This document shows positions 27,643-36,471 of a stretch of DNA of 64,000 nucleotides, in pieces. The stretch is taken from assembly GCA_021827705.1 (NCBI GenBank), contig JAKAUQ010000007.1, forward strand, positions 87,503 to 151,502. The letters are read 5' to 3'. The notes beneath the pieces are model-generated. The model searched no databases, was not told where the DNA came from, and saw only the letters and a program-made list of their open reading frames with translations. This DNA is from Actinomycetes bacterium. GTDB lineage: Bacteria; Actinomycetota; Acidimicrobiia; Acidimicrobiales; RAAP-2. A program made the translations under genes and the position numbers. Within the stretch, counting starts at the first letter, position 1; the number at the start of each line of letters is the position of its first letter.

Positions 27643-29526
27643 CTAGGTGCTGGGACGCAGAACCGAACGCAGGTCCTCCAGCGTCGCCGGATTGTCGATG
27701 GTCGAGGGCACCGGCATGTCCACGCCATCGGCGATGGCCCGCATGGACTTGCGCAGCACCTTGCCCGACCGGGTCTTGGGCAGAGCATTGACGATGTCGA
27801 CCTGGCGCAGGCTGGCCACGGCGCCGAGGCGGTCGCGGACGAGCTGGACGAGCTCGGCGGCGACCTCATCGTGATCGCGCGTCACCCCGCTCTTCAGAAC
27901 CGCGAGGCCTCGGGGCACCTGGCCCTTGAGGCTGTCGTTGACGCCGATGACCGCGCACTCGGCCACCGCCGGATGCGAGGCGATGATCTCCTCGATCTGT
28001 CCGGTCGACAGCCGGTGTCCCGCCACGTTGATGACGTCGTCAACCCGGCCCATCACGAACAGGTAGCCGTCCTCGTCGAAGTGACCGCCATCACCGGTGA
28101 GGTAGTACCCCGGCGTGTGCGAGAGGTACGTGTCGATGTACTTCTTCTCGTCTCCCCACACGCCGCTCATGCATCCCGGAGGCAGGGGCAGCTTGATCAG
28201 GATGAGCCCCTCGGTGTCGGCGGGTGCCGGATCTCCCGACTCGGTCACGATCTCGACGTTGAATCCCGGCACGGGCACGGTGGGCGAACCGGGCTTGATG
28301 GGCAGTGGATCGAGCCCCATCAGGTTGGCCGCGACGGGCCAGCCCGTCTCGGTCTGCCACCAGTGGTCGATCACCGGCACGCCCAGGTGCTCGCTAGCCC
28401 ACTGGTGGGTCTCCGGGTCGAGGCGCTCACCCGCAAGGAAGAGGTAGCGGAACTGCGACAGGTCGTAGTGAGCCATCAGCGCACCGTCGGGGTCGTCGCG
28501 CTTGATCGCGCGAAAGCCGGTGGGGGCCGTGAAGAGCGTCTTGACCCCCCATTCGCTGATGACTCGCCAGAACGCGCCCGCGTCGGGCGTCCCGACGGGC
28601 TTGCCCTCGTAGAGAACCGTGGTCGAGCCGGCCAACAGTGGCGCGTAGACGATGTACGAGTGGCCCACCACCCAACCGACATCGGACGCCGCCCAGAACA
28701 CCTCGCCGGGCGCGGTGTCGTAGATGTTGCTCATCGACCAGTGCAGCGCCACGGCGTGCCCCCCGTTGTCGCGCACGACTCCCTTGGGCCGTCCCGTGGT
28801 GCCCGAGGTGTAGAGGATGTAGAGCGGATCGGTGGCCGCGACGCTCTCGCAGGGGGCCGGTGCGGCCGCGCGAGTCACCTCGTCCCAGTCGTGGTCGCGT
28901 CCCGGGACCATCGTGGCGCGCGCCTCGGGCCGCTGGACGATGACGCAGGCCCGTGGCTTGTTGGTCGCCTCGTCGATCGCGGCGTCGAGGAGAGGCTTGT
29001 ACTCGATCACCCGGTTGACCTCGATGCCGCAGCTGGCCGAGACGACCACCGTGGGCGCAGCGTCGTCGATCCGCATGGCCAGCTCGTGCGCGGCGAATCC
29101 CCCGAACACCACCGAGTGGATGGCCCCGATGCGCGCGCAGGCCAGCATCGCCATGAGTGCTTGGGGAATCATGGGCATGTAGATCACCACGCGATCGCCT
29201 CGACCCACGCCCAGGTCACGCAGGGCGCCCGCAAAGCGCGACACCTCGTCGAGCAACTGGTCGTAGGTGAAGGTCTGCTTGGTGTTGGTCACCGGGCTGT
29301 CGTAGATGAGGGCCAGCTGGGCACCGCGCCCCGCCTCGACGTGCCGGTCGATGGCGTTGTAGCACGTGTTCATCTCCCCGCCGGGGAACCACCGGTACAG
29401 CGGCGCTTGCGAGTCGTCGAGCGTGCGGTCAGGCTGACGGTACCAACTGATCCCCGCCGCCGCCTCACCCCAGAACCCCTCCGGGTCCTCGACGCTGCGC
29501 TTGAATGCGTCCCGATACGATCCCAT
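27643..29526 (-). CDS. prpE: propionyl/acetyl-CoA synthetase (PrpE/ACSS3-like)
   Basis: The 627-aa AMP-forming acyl-CoA synthetase activates short-chain acids. It has the P-loop YTSGTTGRPKG, followed by VVRDNGGHAVALHWSMSNIY, a segment characteristic of propionyl-CoA synthetases rather than Acs; WWQTETGWP; and the acylatable Lys589 in KTRSGKVLRK. Length fits PrpE. The ATG at 29526 follows a G-rich stretch; the very long open frame upstream is a GC shadow. Acetate as substrate is still possible. It is alone, with no methylcitrate genes nearby. Confidence 0.85.
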   Translation of the reverse strand: MGSYRDAFKRSVEDPEGFWGEAAAGISWYRQPDRTLDDSQAPLYRWFPGGEMNTCYNAIDRHVEAGRGAQLALIYDSPVTNTKQTFTYDQLLDEVSRFAGALRDLGVGRGDRVVIYMPMIPQALMAMLACARIGAIHSVVFGGFAAHELAMRIDDAAPTVVVSASCGIEVNRVIEYKPLLDAAIDEATNKPRACVIVQRPEARATMVPGRDHDWDEVTRAAAPAPCESVAATDPLYILYTSGTTGRPKGVVRDNGGHAVALHWSMSNIYDTAPGEVFWAASDVGWVVGHSYIVYAPLLAGSTTVLYEGKPVGTPDAGAFWRVISEWGVKTLFTAPTGFRAIKRDDPDGALMAHYDLSQFRYLFLAGERLDPETHQWASEHLGVPVIDHWWQTETGWPVAANLMGLDPLPIKPGSPTVPVPGFNVEIVTESGDPAPADTEGLILIKLPLPPGCMSGVWGDEKKYIDTYLSHTPGYYLTGDGGHFDEDGYLFVMGRVDDVINVAGHRLSTGQIEEIIASHPAVAECAVIGVNDSLKGQVPRGLAVLKSGVTRDHDEVAAELVQLVRDRLGAVASLRQVDIVNALPKTRSGKVLRKSMRAIADGVDMPVPSTIDNPATLEDLRSVLRPST

Positions 29527-29618
29527 CGCCCCCCCTAACTGATCAATCGATCCACGAAGGTCAGTCTGCCTGACCGTAGTGCCGCTAGGGACCAAAGTCC
29601 ACAATGGCCCCCGCACTC

Positions 29619-30359
29619 CTAGGACGCCGCCCCGATAACTGCCCGGTAGGCAATCGTTCGCCCCGGCGCCGGCGCGCCGACTCGGACGACGCGCCCCCAG
29701 CGCGAGAAGCGGGTCGATCCCCCGCCCAGGGCCCCGCGTACCGTCTCGACCTCGGGCAGGACCCGTGCACCGACCCACAAGGTCAGCGCGGTCGACGAGG
29801 TCCCCGCCGACGACGTGCTCGTCCACGAGAGCACCACCCGGTGAGCCCCGGCGCGGTGCACCGTGATGCCCCGACCCTGGGGCAGCAGTCCGGCCAGGGC
29901 GACCACCGTGAGGTTGTCGGCAAAGCCGCTGTACTGGCTCGTCCCCGCGCGCAGCTCGACGAACCGGTCGCCGACCCGTCGCGCCTGGGCCCGCGTGAGA
30001 CCCACGAGCTGGCGCAGGCCGGTGGTGTCTCCCCCCACGTACGCAGCTGTCGGCGTCACCAGCACGGTGACGACGGCCGCACCGTACTGGTACCTCTCGC
30101 GACCGGTCCGGCGCCCGATGTCGGCCACGATCGTGCCCGGCCGGGGGCCTGGCGCCCGCACGACCAGGTGGACGCAGCCCGCCGCCAGCATGTCGTGGCG
30201 GGCCCGGGCCAGGACGCTGGCCACGCTCGGCGTCCCGGCGCTCGCGGCTCCCGCCGGCCAGGCCGCCAGCCCTGTCGCCACCGCCAGCCCCAACACGCGC
30301 CCCCGCCGGCGCTGGCGCTTCCCAGCCGGAAGCTCCCGAGAATCCCGGCTCACAGGCAC
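29619..30359 (-). CDS. secreted protein of unknown function
   Basis: The 246-aa product has a cleavable signal peptide: an Arg-rich n-region up to about residue 22, a hydrophobic core, then an Ala-rich cleavage region (GAASAG, about 36-42). The mature part is beta-rich with SVLARARHDMLAAGCVHLVVRA and TVVALAGLLPQG segments, somewhat like actinobacterial LppX/LprG-type or anti-sigma-associated lipid-binding proteins, but no lipobox is present. Its GTG start overlaps the DUF2017 gene by 10 nt. The function is unknown. Confidence 0.6.
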   Translation of the reverse strand: MPVSRDSRELPAGKRQRRRGRVLGLAVATGLAAWPAGAASAGTPSVASVLARARHDMLAAGCVHLVVRAPGPRPGTIVADIGRRTGRERYQYGAAVVTVLVTPTAAYVGGDTTGLRQLVGLTRAQARRVGDRFVELRAGTSQYSGFADNLTVVALAGLLPQGRGITVHRAGAHRVVLSWTSTSSAGTSSTALTLWVGARVLPEVETVRGALGGGSTRFSRWGRVVRVGAPAPGRTIAYRAVIGAAS

Positions 30360-30775
30360 GACGCCAGGGCGAACAGGAGCGCCTGGAGCGCCTGGACCCT
30401 CTCGTGTACCTCGGGCGGGGCTGCGGCCAGCGCATCCTCATCGGTCACCGCGTGCTCGTCGGCCAGCCCGCGCAGGGCCACTTGCAGCGTGCTGAGCCAC
30501 GCCCACGCCTCCGCATCGGTCAGGCGCTCCTCGTGGGCGGTGAGCACAACCAGTTCGGCGTTGCTCGCCATCTCGCGCTGACGACCCAGGGTGACGAGGG
30601 GGTCGTCGGCACGCGAGGGGTCGACCGGGCTGGCCAGCAGGGCCGCCCAGGCCGGCTCCTCGCCACGTTCGGCGGTGGCCACGCGCCGTGCGGCGTCCAG
30701 GACCAGGGACCGACCCAGCTCGTTGAGGCGCACGAGGACACCGCCGCCTCGCTGTCGAGCGAACAGTCGAGCCAT
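30350..30775 (-). CDS. DUF2017 family protein
   Basis: The 141-aa, mainly helical protein belongs to DUF2017, a family found next to clpS in actinobacteria. Recognisable features are the basic start, NELGRSLVLDAARRVAT and the C-terminal AWLSTLQVALRGLADEHAV...LQALLFALASCL. It shares one base with the end of clpS (TGATG), so the two are coupled. A role connected with the ClpS adaptor is inferred from this constant pairing only. Confidence 0.8.
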   Translation of the reverse strand: MARLFARQRGGGVLVRLNELGRSLVLDAARRVATAERGEEPAWAALLASPVDPSRADDPLVTLGRQREMASNAELVVLTAHEERLTDAEAWAWLSTLQVALRGLADEHAVTDEDALAAAPPEVHERVQALQALLFALASCL

Positions 30776-31089
30776 CAGGCCGTGACCTCCACGGTGCAGC
30801 GCAGACCCGCCACCTGTACCCGGACGCAGTACTCCTCGGCGCGCTCGCGCCGACCCGACCAGACCACGGCCCGGCCCTCGTGGTGCACGCGCAGCATGAG
30901 TTGCGTACAGCGGCCGGTCGAGTACCCGAAGATGCGCCGAAAGACGACCACCACCACGCTCATCGGCGTCACTGGGTCATTCCACACCACCACATCCCAG
31001 GTGCGCTGCGTGGCCGTCGACGTCATCGTCGAGCGCTCCGGCTCGACGATGACCCCCGGCTGAGCCGTCTCGGGCGGTAGCGATGCCAT
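30775..31089 (-). CDS. clpS: ATP-dependent Clp protease adaptor ClpS
   Basis: The 104-aa protein has the ClpS core WDVVVWNDPVTPMSVVVVVFRRIFGYS, followed by the helix with MLRVHHEGRAVVWSGRRERAEEYCVRVQ. ClpS delivers N-degron substrates to ClpA/ClpC-type unfoldases. The substrate-pocket N-D-P motif is intact. It starts a clpS-DUF2017-secreted protein operon and is divergent from the DUF2236 gene. Confidence 0.92.
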   Translation of the reverse strand: MASLPPETAQPGVIVEPERSTMTSTATQRTWDVVVWNDPVTPMSVVVVVFRRIFGYSTGRCTQLMLRVHHEGRAVVWSGRRERAEEYCVRVQVAGLRCTVEVTA

Positions 31090-31129
31090 GTCCCAGTGTC
31101 GCAGACGGCAGTGCGCCAGCGCACCTCCC

Positions 31130-31135
31130 TACACT
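31130..31135 (+). promoter_or_regulatory. -10 box of the DUF2236 gene (leaderless)
   Basis: TACACT ends 6 nt before the GTG at 31142. This supports that start against an upstream one at 31088. Confidence 0.55.
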
Positions 31136-31141
31136 GGCCCC

Positions 31142-32017
31142 GTGCCCCACTTGGATCCCGACCGGGCCACGATGCCCCAGAGCCGGTGGTGGCGGACTTC
31201 GGCCGATCGCGCGGTCCGGCGAGCCATCGGTCTGGATCGCGATCCGCCACCGGTGTGCGACGATCCCGACGTGGCCTACCTGCCCGTGGAAGGCGTGGCC
31301 CGACTCGTGCACGGCGACCTGCCCGCCATGCTGGTCGGTGGGGTGGCCGCACTGTTCTTCGAGATGCTCCACCCGCACTCGATGGCCGGTGTGGCTGACC
31401 ACTCGCGCTACCGCGAGGACGCGCTCGGCCGCGTGGGTCAGACGGCTCGCTTCATCGCCGAGACCACGTACGGCACGCGCGACGCGGCACGCGCGGCGGT
31501 CGCACGCGTGCGCGCCGGCCACGAGCACGTGACGGGCATCGCCGACGATGGCGTCCCCTACGCGGCCAACGATCCGCACCTGCTGGCCTGGGTGCACGAC
31601 GCGGGCACCTACGCCTTCCTGGCGTCGTACCGCCGCTTCGGTCCCCGGCCACTGTCGGCCGCCGCCGCCGATCGCTACGTCGACGAGATGGCCCGCCTGG
31701 CCTTCGACCTGGGCGCGGACGCTCCCCCGCGCACGTGGCGGGAGCTGACGGCCCAGTTGAGCGCGTTTCGCCCCGAGTTGCGCCTCAGCGCCGACGGCGT
31801 CGAGGCACGCGACTTCCTGCGCGCCGGCGTGAGCGCCGGCACCGTCGCCCCAGCGGTGTACCGACTGATCGTGGCCAGCGCCCTCGATCTGCTGCCGCCG
31901 TGGGCGCTCCCGCTCCTGGGCGAACGCCCGCTCTCCTGGCAAGCGGCCCCGGTGCGCCTCGCGATGCGCGGGGTGGGCACGGCGCTGCGTGCCGTGATAC
32001 CTCCAGTGGCGGCCTGA
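31142..32017 (+). CDS. oxygenase MpaB-like DUF2236 family protein
   Basis: The 291-aa helical protein belongs to the DUF2236/MpaB/latex-clearing-protein superfamily, whose studied members are haem-dependent oxygenases. Visible family marks are GGVAALFFEMLHPHSMAGVADHS, RFIAETTYGTRDAA, and YAANDPHLLAWVHDAGTYAFLASYRRFG. The substrate is unknown. It is a monocistronic plus-strand gene with a leaderless-type start and ends 8 nt from the convergent SDR gene. Confidence 0.8.
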   Translation: MPHLDPDRATMPQSRWWRTSADRAVRRAIGLDRDPPPVCDDPDVAYLPVEGVARLVHGDLPAMLVGGVAALFFEMLHPHSMAGVADHSRYREDALGRVGQTARFIAETTYGTRDAARAAVARVRAGHEHVTGIADDGVPYAANDPHLLAWVHDAGTYAFLASYRRFGPRPLSAAAADRYVDEMARLAFDLGADAPPRTWRELTAQLSAFRPELRLSADGVEARDFLRAGVSAGTVAPAVYRLIVASALDLLPPWALPLLGERPLSWQAAPVRLAMRGVGTALRAVIPPVAA

Positions 32018-32025
32018 GCCCAGCC

Positions 32026-32751
32026 CTACGAGACGAGGCCGAGTCCTCCGTCGACCACGATCACCTGACCCGTGAGATAGGCGTGGCCGGCGACATCGAC
32101 GATCACTTCGGCGATGTCGCCGGGCTGGCCACTGCGGCGCAGCGGCGCGTTGGCCTGCGCCCGCTCGCGGGCGCGCGTCCACGAGGCCGTCCAGGGCGTG
32201 TCCACCAGCCCCGGAGCCACCGCGTTCACGCGGACCGCCGGGCCGACGGTCTTGGCCAGCAGGACGGTCAAGTGGTGGAGGGCCGCCTTGGAGGCCGCGT
32301 AGGGGATGGACGATCCCGTCGGGCGAACCCCCGCGAGCGATCCCACGTTGACGATCGAACCGTGGCTGGCCGTGAGTGCCTCCATCGCGGCCACGCACAT
32401 CGCCCACGTCCCGAAGACGTTGACCTCGAAGATCTCGCGCCACACCTCACGATTCGCCGCCGCGAGGTCGCGATGCGGGATGGCCCGCGTCGTCGCGGCA
32501 TTGTTGACCAGCACGTCGAGGCGACCGCATCGGTCGAGCACCTCGGCGATGAGGGCTTCGGCCCCGGTCTCGGCGCCCACGGACCCTTGGACGTAGTGCG
32601 CACCGGGGGTCGCTGCGGCCAGCCGCTCGCCCTCGGCAACGCTGCGTGACGAGTTGAAGACGACCACGTCACCGCGCGCGGCGAAGCGTTCGGCGGTCGC
32701 CCGGCCGATGCCGCTCGTCGAGCCGGTCACCAGGACCACGCGGCCGCTCAC
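32026..32751 (-). CDS. SDR-family oxidoreductase
   Basis: The 241-aa classical short-chain dehydrogenase has the cofactor motif TGSTSGIG (9-16), NNAA (83-86), and the catalytic set Asn111, Ser138, Tyr151 and Lys155. It closely resembles FabG-type 3-oxoacyl reductases and other NAD(P)-dependent alcohol dehydrogenases. Its ATG overlaps the end of the aldose-epimerase gene by 4 nt, so the two are co-translated; a sugar or polyol dehydrogenase is one possibility from that context. Confidence 0.85.
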   Translation of the reverse strand: MSGRVVLVTGSTSGIGRATAERFAARGDVVVFNSSRSVAEGERLAAATPGAHYVQGSVGAETGAEALIAEVLDRCGRLDVLVNNAATTRAIPHRDLAAANREVWREIFEVNVFGTWAMCVAAMEALTASHGSIVNVGSLAGVRPTGSSIPYAASKAALHHLTVLLAKTVGPAVRVNAVAPGLVDTPWTASWTRARERAQANAPLRRSGQPGDIAEVIVDVAGHAYLTGQVIVVDGGLGLVS

Positions 32752-33659
32752 GGTCGCCTCCGCAGACGCCAGGACCCGGCCCAGTGCTGACCCGGCTCCA
32801 GCACGACCAAGTCCTTGCCCGAGCGCAGGGCATCGGGCGGGCAGGTCATGGGCTCCACGGCCACGGCGGTACGTCGGCGCCCGTGACCCAGGTGGTCTCC
32901 CGTGTAGATCTGCAGGTAGGGGAAGTTCCGGTCCACGCTGAGGTCGACCGTGCCACCGCCCCGATCGACGACCGTGGTGGTGGCCATCCCCGAGTCGTCG
33001 CGCTCGAGATCGGTGTAGGTGACGTCGAGCTCGTGGCCGTTGACCGACTTGGCGCTCGTGAAGTCGAGCTCCCCTCCCGTCACCGGAAGGATCTCGCCGG
33101 TTGGCAGGCGCCGGTCGTTGACCGCGACATAGGAGCGGGCCGGCACCAGCAGCGTCGCCCCCTCAATGGTGGGGCTGGTGACGGCCAGGTAGGGGTGGAA
33201 GCCCAGGCCGAAGGGCAGCGGCACCTCGTCACGGTTCGTCACCGTCGAGGTCACGGTCAGCCCCAGAGCGCCGAGGTGGTAGGCGACGTCGATGCTGACG
33301 GCGAAGGGGAACGCCGGGGACGGGTGCAGCAACAGGGACAGGACGCAGCGATTCTGATTGACCGACTCGATGCGGAAGGGCCGCCAGCGCACCAGTCCGT
33401 GGAGACCCGCCGCCTCCGACAACTCGTCGATCGCAGGCTGTCCCGTGCGATCGGCGAAGGTCCAGGGCTCCACGCCCAGTCGGTTGGGCCAGGGAAACAG
33501 AACCTGGCCGTGGGCACCCAGGGGCACCTCGTCACCGCTGAATCCCTCGACGACGGGTACGCCACCTTGCACGTAGGTGCGCAGCGTCGCGCCCACCTCG
33601 GTAACCACGGCGCGCTGGTCGCCGTGCGCGATGGCAATCTGCTCACCTGATGGCAGCAT
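32748..33659 (-). CDS. aldose 1-epimerase family protein
   Basis: The 303-aa beta-sandwich protein of the GalM superfamily interconverts sugar anomers. It shows the VLFPWPNRLG segment, HGLVRWRPF and the LGFHPYLAV His motif, plus a C-terminal VAVEPMTCPPDAL. It is closer to the actinobacterial galactose-mutarotase-like group than to E. coli GalM. GAGGAG stands 5 nt before the ATG at 33659. It forms a two-gene operon with the SDR gene. Confidence 0.85.
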   Translation of the reverse strand: MLPSGEQIAIAHGDQRAVVTEVGATLRTYVQGGVPVVEGFSGDEVPLGAHGQVLFPWPNRLGVEPWTFADRTGQPAIDELSEAAGLHGLVRWRPFRIESVNQNRCVLSLLLHPSPAFPFAVSIDVAYHLGALGLTVTSTVTNRDEVPLPFGLGFHPYLAVTSPTIEGATLLVPARSYVAVNDRRLPTGEILPVTGGELDFTSAKSVNGHELDVTYTDLERDDSGMATTTVVDRGGGTVDLSVDRNFPYLQIYTGDHLGHGRRRTAVAVEPMTCPPDALRSGKDLVVLEPGQHWAGSWRLRRRP

Positions 33660-33694
33660 GCGGACTCCTCTTCAGGTAGGTTACCGAGGCCCGT

Positions 33695-33700
33695 TAAGGT
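33695..33700 (+). promoter_or_regulatory. -10 box of surE (leaderless)
   Basis: TAAGGT is followed after 7 nt by the ATG at 33708. The GTG at 33702 would lie only 1 nt away, so ATG is the better start. Confidence 0.5.
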
Positions 33701-33707
33701 CGTGCAT

Positions 33708-34559
33708 ATGCGCGTCCTGCTCACCAACGACGATGGCATCGATGCTGAGGGGCTCGCGGTCCTGACTCGCGCCCTGGCCCGCTGGGCCCAAGAGGCGCCT
33801 CCCGGTGACGTGCGCGAGGTGTTGGTGGTGGCGCCTGACACCAACTACTCGGGCATGTCCGCCGCGGTCGGGGACGTCTTCGCCCGACCAACCGTCCCGT
33901 ACCGGCGCCATGCGATCCCCGGCGCCGAGGCGATCCCGGCCTACGCCCTGGACGCGCCGCCGGCCATGTGCGCCCTCCTGGGATCGATCGGAGGCTTCGG
34001 GCCGCTGCCCGACGTGGTGATCGCCGGCATCAACCCCGGGGCCAACGTCGGGCGCAGCATCCTGCACTCCGGCACCATCGGGGCCATCTTCACGGCCGGC
34101 CAGCTGGGTCTGTCCGGCATGGCGGTGTCGGTGCAGTGGGGTGAGCACGTGCACTTCGACACGGCGGCCGCGGTCGCCCTCGAGGTCCTCGAGCAGCTGC
34201 TGCGGGCTCCGTCGCGCACCCTGCTCAACCTCAATGTGCCCAATCTGCCCGCATCGCAACTGCGCGGCGTGCGCCACGGCCACGTCTCGCTCGCCGGCGT
34301 CGTCGCCGACGCTGGCGTGCACGCGGGCTTCGGCCCGCTCGACGACGTCGGCGAGCTGCCGCTGCGCCTCGGCTCGGCTTCCCCCCAGCTGGGCGACGTC
34401 AGCGACGAGTCCGCTGACGACGACGGTGCCTTGATCTTTGCCGGCTACGCGTCGCTGACGCCTCTGAGGGGCCCGCACGAGGACGACGACCCCGGCCTGG
34501 ACACGACCATGTCGGCCGCCTTGGACGCCATCGCTCGCCACCTCTCGCGGGCGCGCTGA
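33708..34559 (+). CDS. surE: 5'/3'-nucleotidase SurE
   Basis: The 283-aa metal-dependent phosphatase removes phosphate from nucleoside monophosphates. The N-terminal LLTNDDGI motif carries the metal-binding Asp8-Asp9 pair, followed by VVAPDTNYSGMSAAVG and the VIAGINPGANVGRSILHSGTIGAI motif, which are all diagnostic. It is a little longer than E. coli SurE, with an extra acidic C-terminal region. It is a single plus-strand gene divergent from the epimerase. Confidence 0.92.
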   Translation: MRVLLTNDDGIDAEGLAVLTRALARWAQEAPPGDVREVLVVAPDTNYSGMSAAVGDVFARPTVPYRRHAIPGAEAIPAYALDAPPAMCALLGSIGGFGPLPDVVIAGINPGANVGRSILHSGTIGAIFTAGQLGLSGMAVSVQWGEHVHFDTAAAVALEVLEQLLRAPSRTLLNLNVPNLPASQLRGVRHGHVSLAGVVADAGVHAGFGPLDDVGELPLRLGSASPQLGDVSDESADDDGALIFAGYASLTPLRGPHEDDDPGLDTTMSAALDAIARHLSRAR

Positions 34560-34561
34560 GG

Positions 34562-35002
34562 TCACTCCTGGGCGTCGGGCGGGCGTCGCCAGCCCTTGCG
34601 CAGCGAGGTGGCGCGCTTGTCCTCCAGTCGCCGCTCCACGGCTCGCCGGGGCGGGCGCGTCGGACGCCGCGGCGCCTCCACGTCGAGGGCCGCGCGCATG
34701 CGCGCGCCCAGCCGCTCGAGGGCGGCTTCGCGGTTCTGCTGCTGGGATCGAAACCGGCTGCTGGCCGTGCGCACGACCGCACCCGTGCGGGCCACCGCCA
34801 GCGCGCGCTGGGCGTCGTCGAGACCGACCACGTCATCCCACGCCGCGCTGAGGCTCACGCGCGAACGTGTCCGATTGGCGTGCTGTCCGCCCGGCCCGCC
34901 GCTGGTCGTCGTGCGGACGTTGACCCGCGACGCGGGGAGGTACGCATCGGCTCCCAACATGATGGCGTCCCGGCGCGTCGCGCCGCGATGGTCTGCGCCC
35001 AC
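34562..35002 (-). CDS. arfB: peptidyl-tRNA hydrolase ArfB-like (GGQ) protein
   Basis: The 146-aa protein has the class I release-factor domain with the catalytic GGQ at 38-40 (TSGGPGGQHANRTRSRV) but no codon-recognition domains, as in ArfB/YaeJ, which rescues stalled ribosomes. The C-terminal basic tail (RRLEDKRATSLRKGWRRPP) is the part that enters the mRNA channel. The GTG start is 6 nt from a TAAGGT -10 box. It lies 2 nt from surE, tail to tail. Confidence 0.9.
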   Translation of the reverse strand: MGADHRGATRRDAIMLGADAYLPASRVNVRTTTSGGPGGQHANRTRSRVSLSAAWDDVVGLDDAQRALAVARTGAVVRTASSRFRSQQQNREAALERLGARMRAALDVEAPRRPTRPPRRAVERRLEDKRATSLRKGWRRPPDAQE

Positions 35003-35008
35003 CCGGCC

Positions 35009-35014
35009 ACCTTA
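35009..35014 (-). promoter_or_regulatory. -10 box of arfB (leaderless)
   Basis: TAAGGT on the minus strand ends 6 nt before the arfB GTG. Confidence 0.5.
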
Positions 35015-35064
35015 CGGGCCCGTCGCGCGACGCCTCTAAGATCGTCGCGACGCGGGAGGTGCGA

Positions 35065-36471
35065 GTGACGTGGATCGGTCCGGCAGCGAGCTGGATCGGC
35101 ACGGGGCTTCGCGAGAGCGCCGCGATGGTCTGGATCACCTGGTGGCCCCTGGTGCTGGGATTCACCCTCTCGGGTCTGCTCCAGAGCTTCCTGCCCCGAG
35201 ACGCCCTGCGGGCGCAGCTGGGGACCACCTCGCCGAGGAGTGTCGCCAAAGCGTCGATTCTGGGAGTCATCTCTTCATCGTGCAGCTACGCGGCCAGCGC
35301 CATGAGCCGCGCCCTGTTCGCGCGCGGGTCCTCGCTGACCAACTCCCTGGTCTTCATGGTGGCCTCCACGAACCTGGTCATCGAGTTGGGGATCGTGCTC
35401 TACCTACTGCTCGGCTGGCAGTTCCTGGCCGCGCAGCTCACCGGTGGCGTGGTCATGATCGTGGCGCTGGCCCTCTTGACTACCGTCTTCTTCCGCAGCC
35501 CCCAGCAGCGTGATCTCTACGCCCACGTCCTGGAGAACGCGCCGCCCCCGGTGCAGCCGGCGTGCTCGACCTGGCGCGAGAGGCTCGCCACCCGGCGCCA
35601 CTACCGCCTGGCTGCGCGCTACACGATCGGCGACCTGACCATGCTGCGCAAGGAGCTGGTCGCGGGCTTCGTGATCGCGGGCTTCTTGAGCGTCCACGTG
35701 CCCGCCACGTGGTGGTCGCACATCTTCTTCACGGGCCACGGCACGGCCACGGCACTGGAGAACGCCGTGCTCGCACCGCTGGTCGCGGTCGTGTCCTTCG
35801 TGTGCTCGGTCGGTAACATCCCCCTGGCCGCGGCGCTGTGGGCCCACGGCGTGGCCTTCGGCGGCGTCATCGCCTTCATCTTCGCCGACCTGGTAACGCT
35901 GCCCCTACTGCTCATCTACCGACGCTTCTACGGCACCGCGGCCGCGGGCCAGCTGTTCGGCCTCCTGTGGCTGGTCATGTCGGGCGGCGGTTTCCTCACC
36001 GGCGAGGTCTTCCGCGCTCTGGGCCTGATCCCCACGTCACGGAACGCTCCCGCGCTCACGGGACACTTCCCGCTGGGCGCGACCCTCGTCGCCAATGTCG
36101 TCGCCACGGCGCTGCTCGTCTCCTTGCTGGTGGTCTCGCGCACCCGCGGCGACGAGTCCGACCTCGCCGCCCGCGATCCCATCTGCGGGATGAGCGTCGA
36201 CGTCACCGCACCGGTCGCCACGCGCACGCGCGCGGGCACGACGTACTACTTCTGCTCGCTGCGCTGCGCCGAGCGGTTCGACCAAGGAGAGGAGCCCACC
36301 ACCATGAGCATGCACGACGATCCCCACGGCGACGCCGTCGACCCGATCTGCGAGATGCGCGTCAACTCGGCCGAGGCGCTGAGCGCGACGGGCCCTGACG
36401 GGGAGACGTACTACTTCTGCGGTCCCGGCTGCCGGCGTGCCTACCTGGCGCTCCACGGCCTGCCCTCGTGA
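35065..36471 (+). CDS. UPF0718/DUF318-type permease with two C-terminal YHS domains
   Basis: The 468-aa protein joins a membrane permease of the YraQ-like family to two metal-binding YHS/TRASH domains. The permease part (about 1-370) has roughly eight hydrophobic segments and the twin Ser/Cys motif ISSSCSYAASAM and VSFVCSVGNIPLAAALW. The first YHS domain is DPICGMSVD...YYFCSLRCAERF and the second DPICEMRVN...YYFCGPGCRRAY; each has three or four Cys. Such permeases are linked to metal or arsenic handling, so heavy-metal export is a fair inference. GGGAGG precedes the GTG at 35065. The NUDIX gene overlaps its end by 4 nt. Confidence 0.82.
   Translation: MTWIGPAASWIGTGLRESAAMVWITWWPLVLGFTLSGLLQSFLPRDALRAQLGTTSPRSVAKASILGVISSSCSYAASAMSRALFARGSSLTNSLVFMVASTNLVIELGIVLYLLLGWQFLAAQLTGGVVMIVALALLTTVFFRSPQQRDLYAHVLENAPPPVQPACSTWRERLATRRHYRLAARYTIGDLTMLRKELVAGFVIAGFLSVHVPATWWSHIFFTGHGTATALENAVLAPLVAVVSFVCSVGNIPLAAALWAHGVAFGGVIAFIFADLVTLPLLLIYRRFYGTAAAGQLFGLLWLVMSGGGFLTGEVFRALGLIPTSRNAPALTGHFPLGATLVANVVATALLVSLLVVSRTRGDESDLAARDPICGMSVDVTAPVATRTRAGTTYYFCSLRCAERFDQGEEPTTMSMHDDPHGDAVDPICEMRVNSAEALSATGPDGETYYFCGPGCRRAYLALHGLPS

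Noticed and set aside
27148..29538. 796-codon open frame on the plus strand opposite the CoA synthetase gene
   Set aside because: It is a shadow frame of the propionyl-CoA synthetase gene, with no recognised domain.
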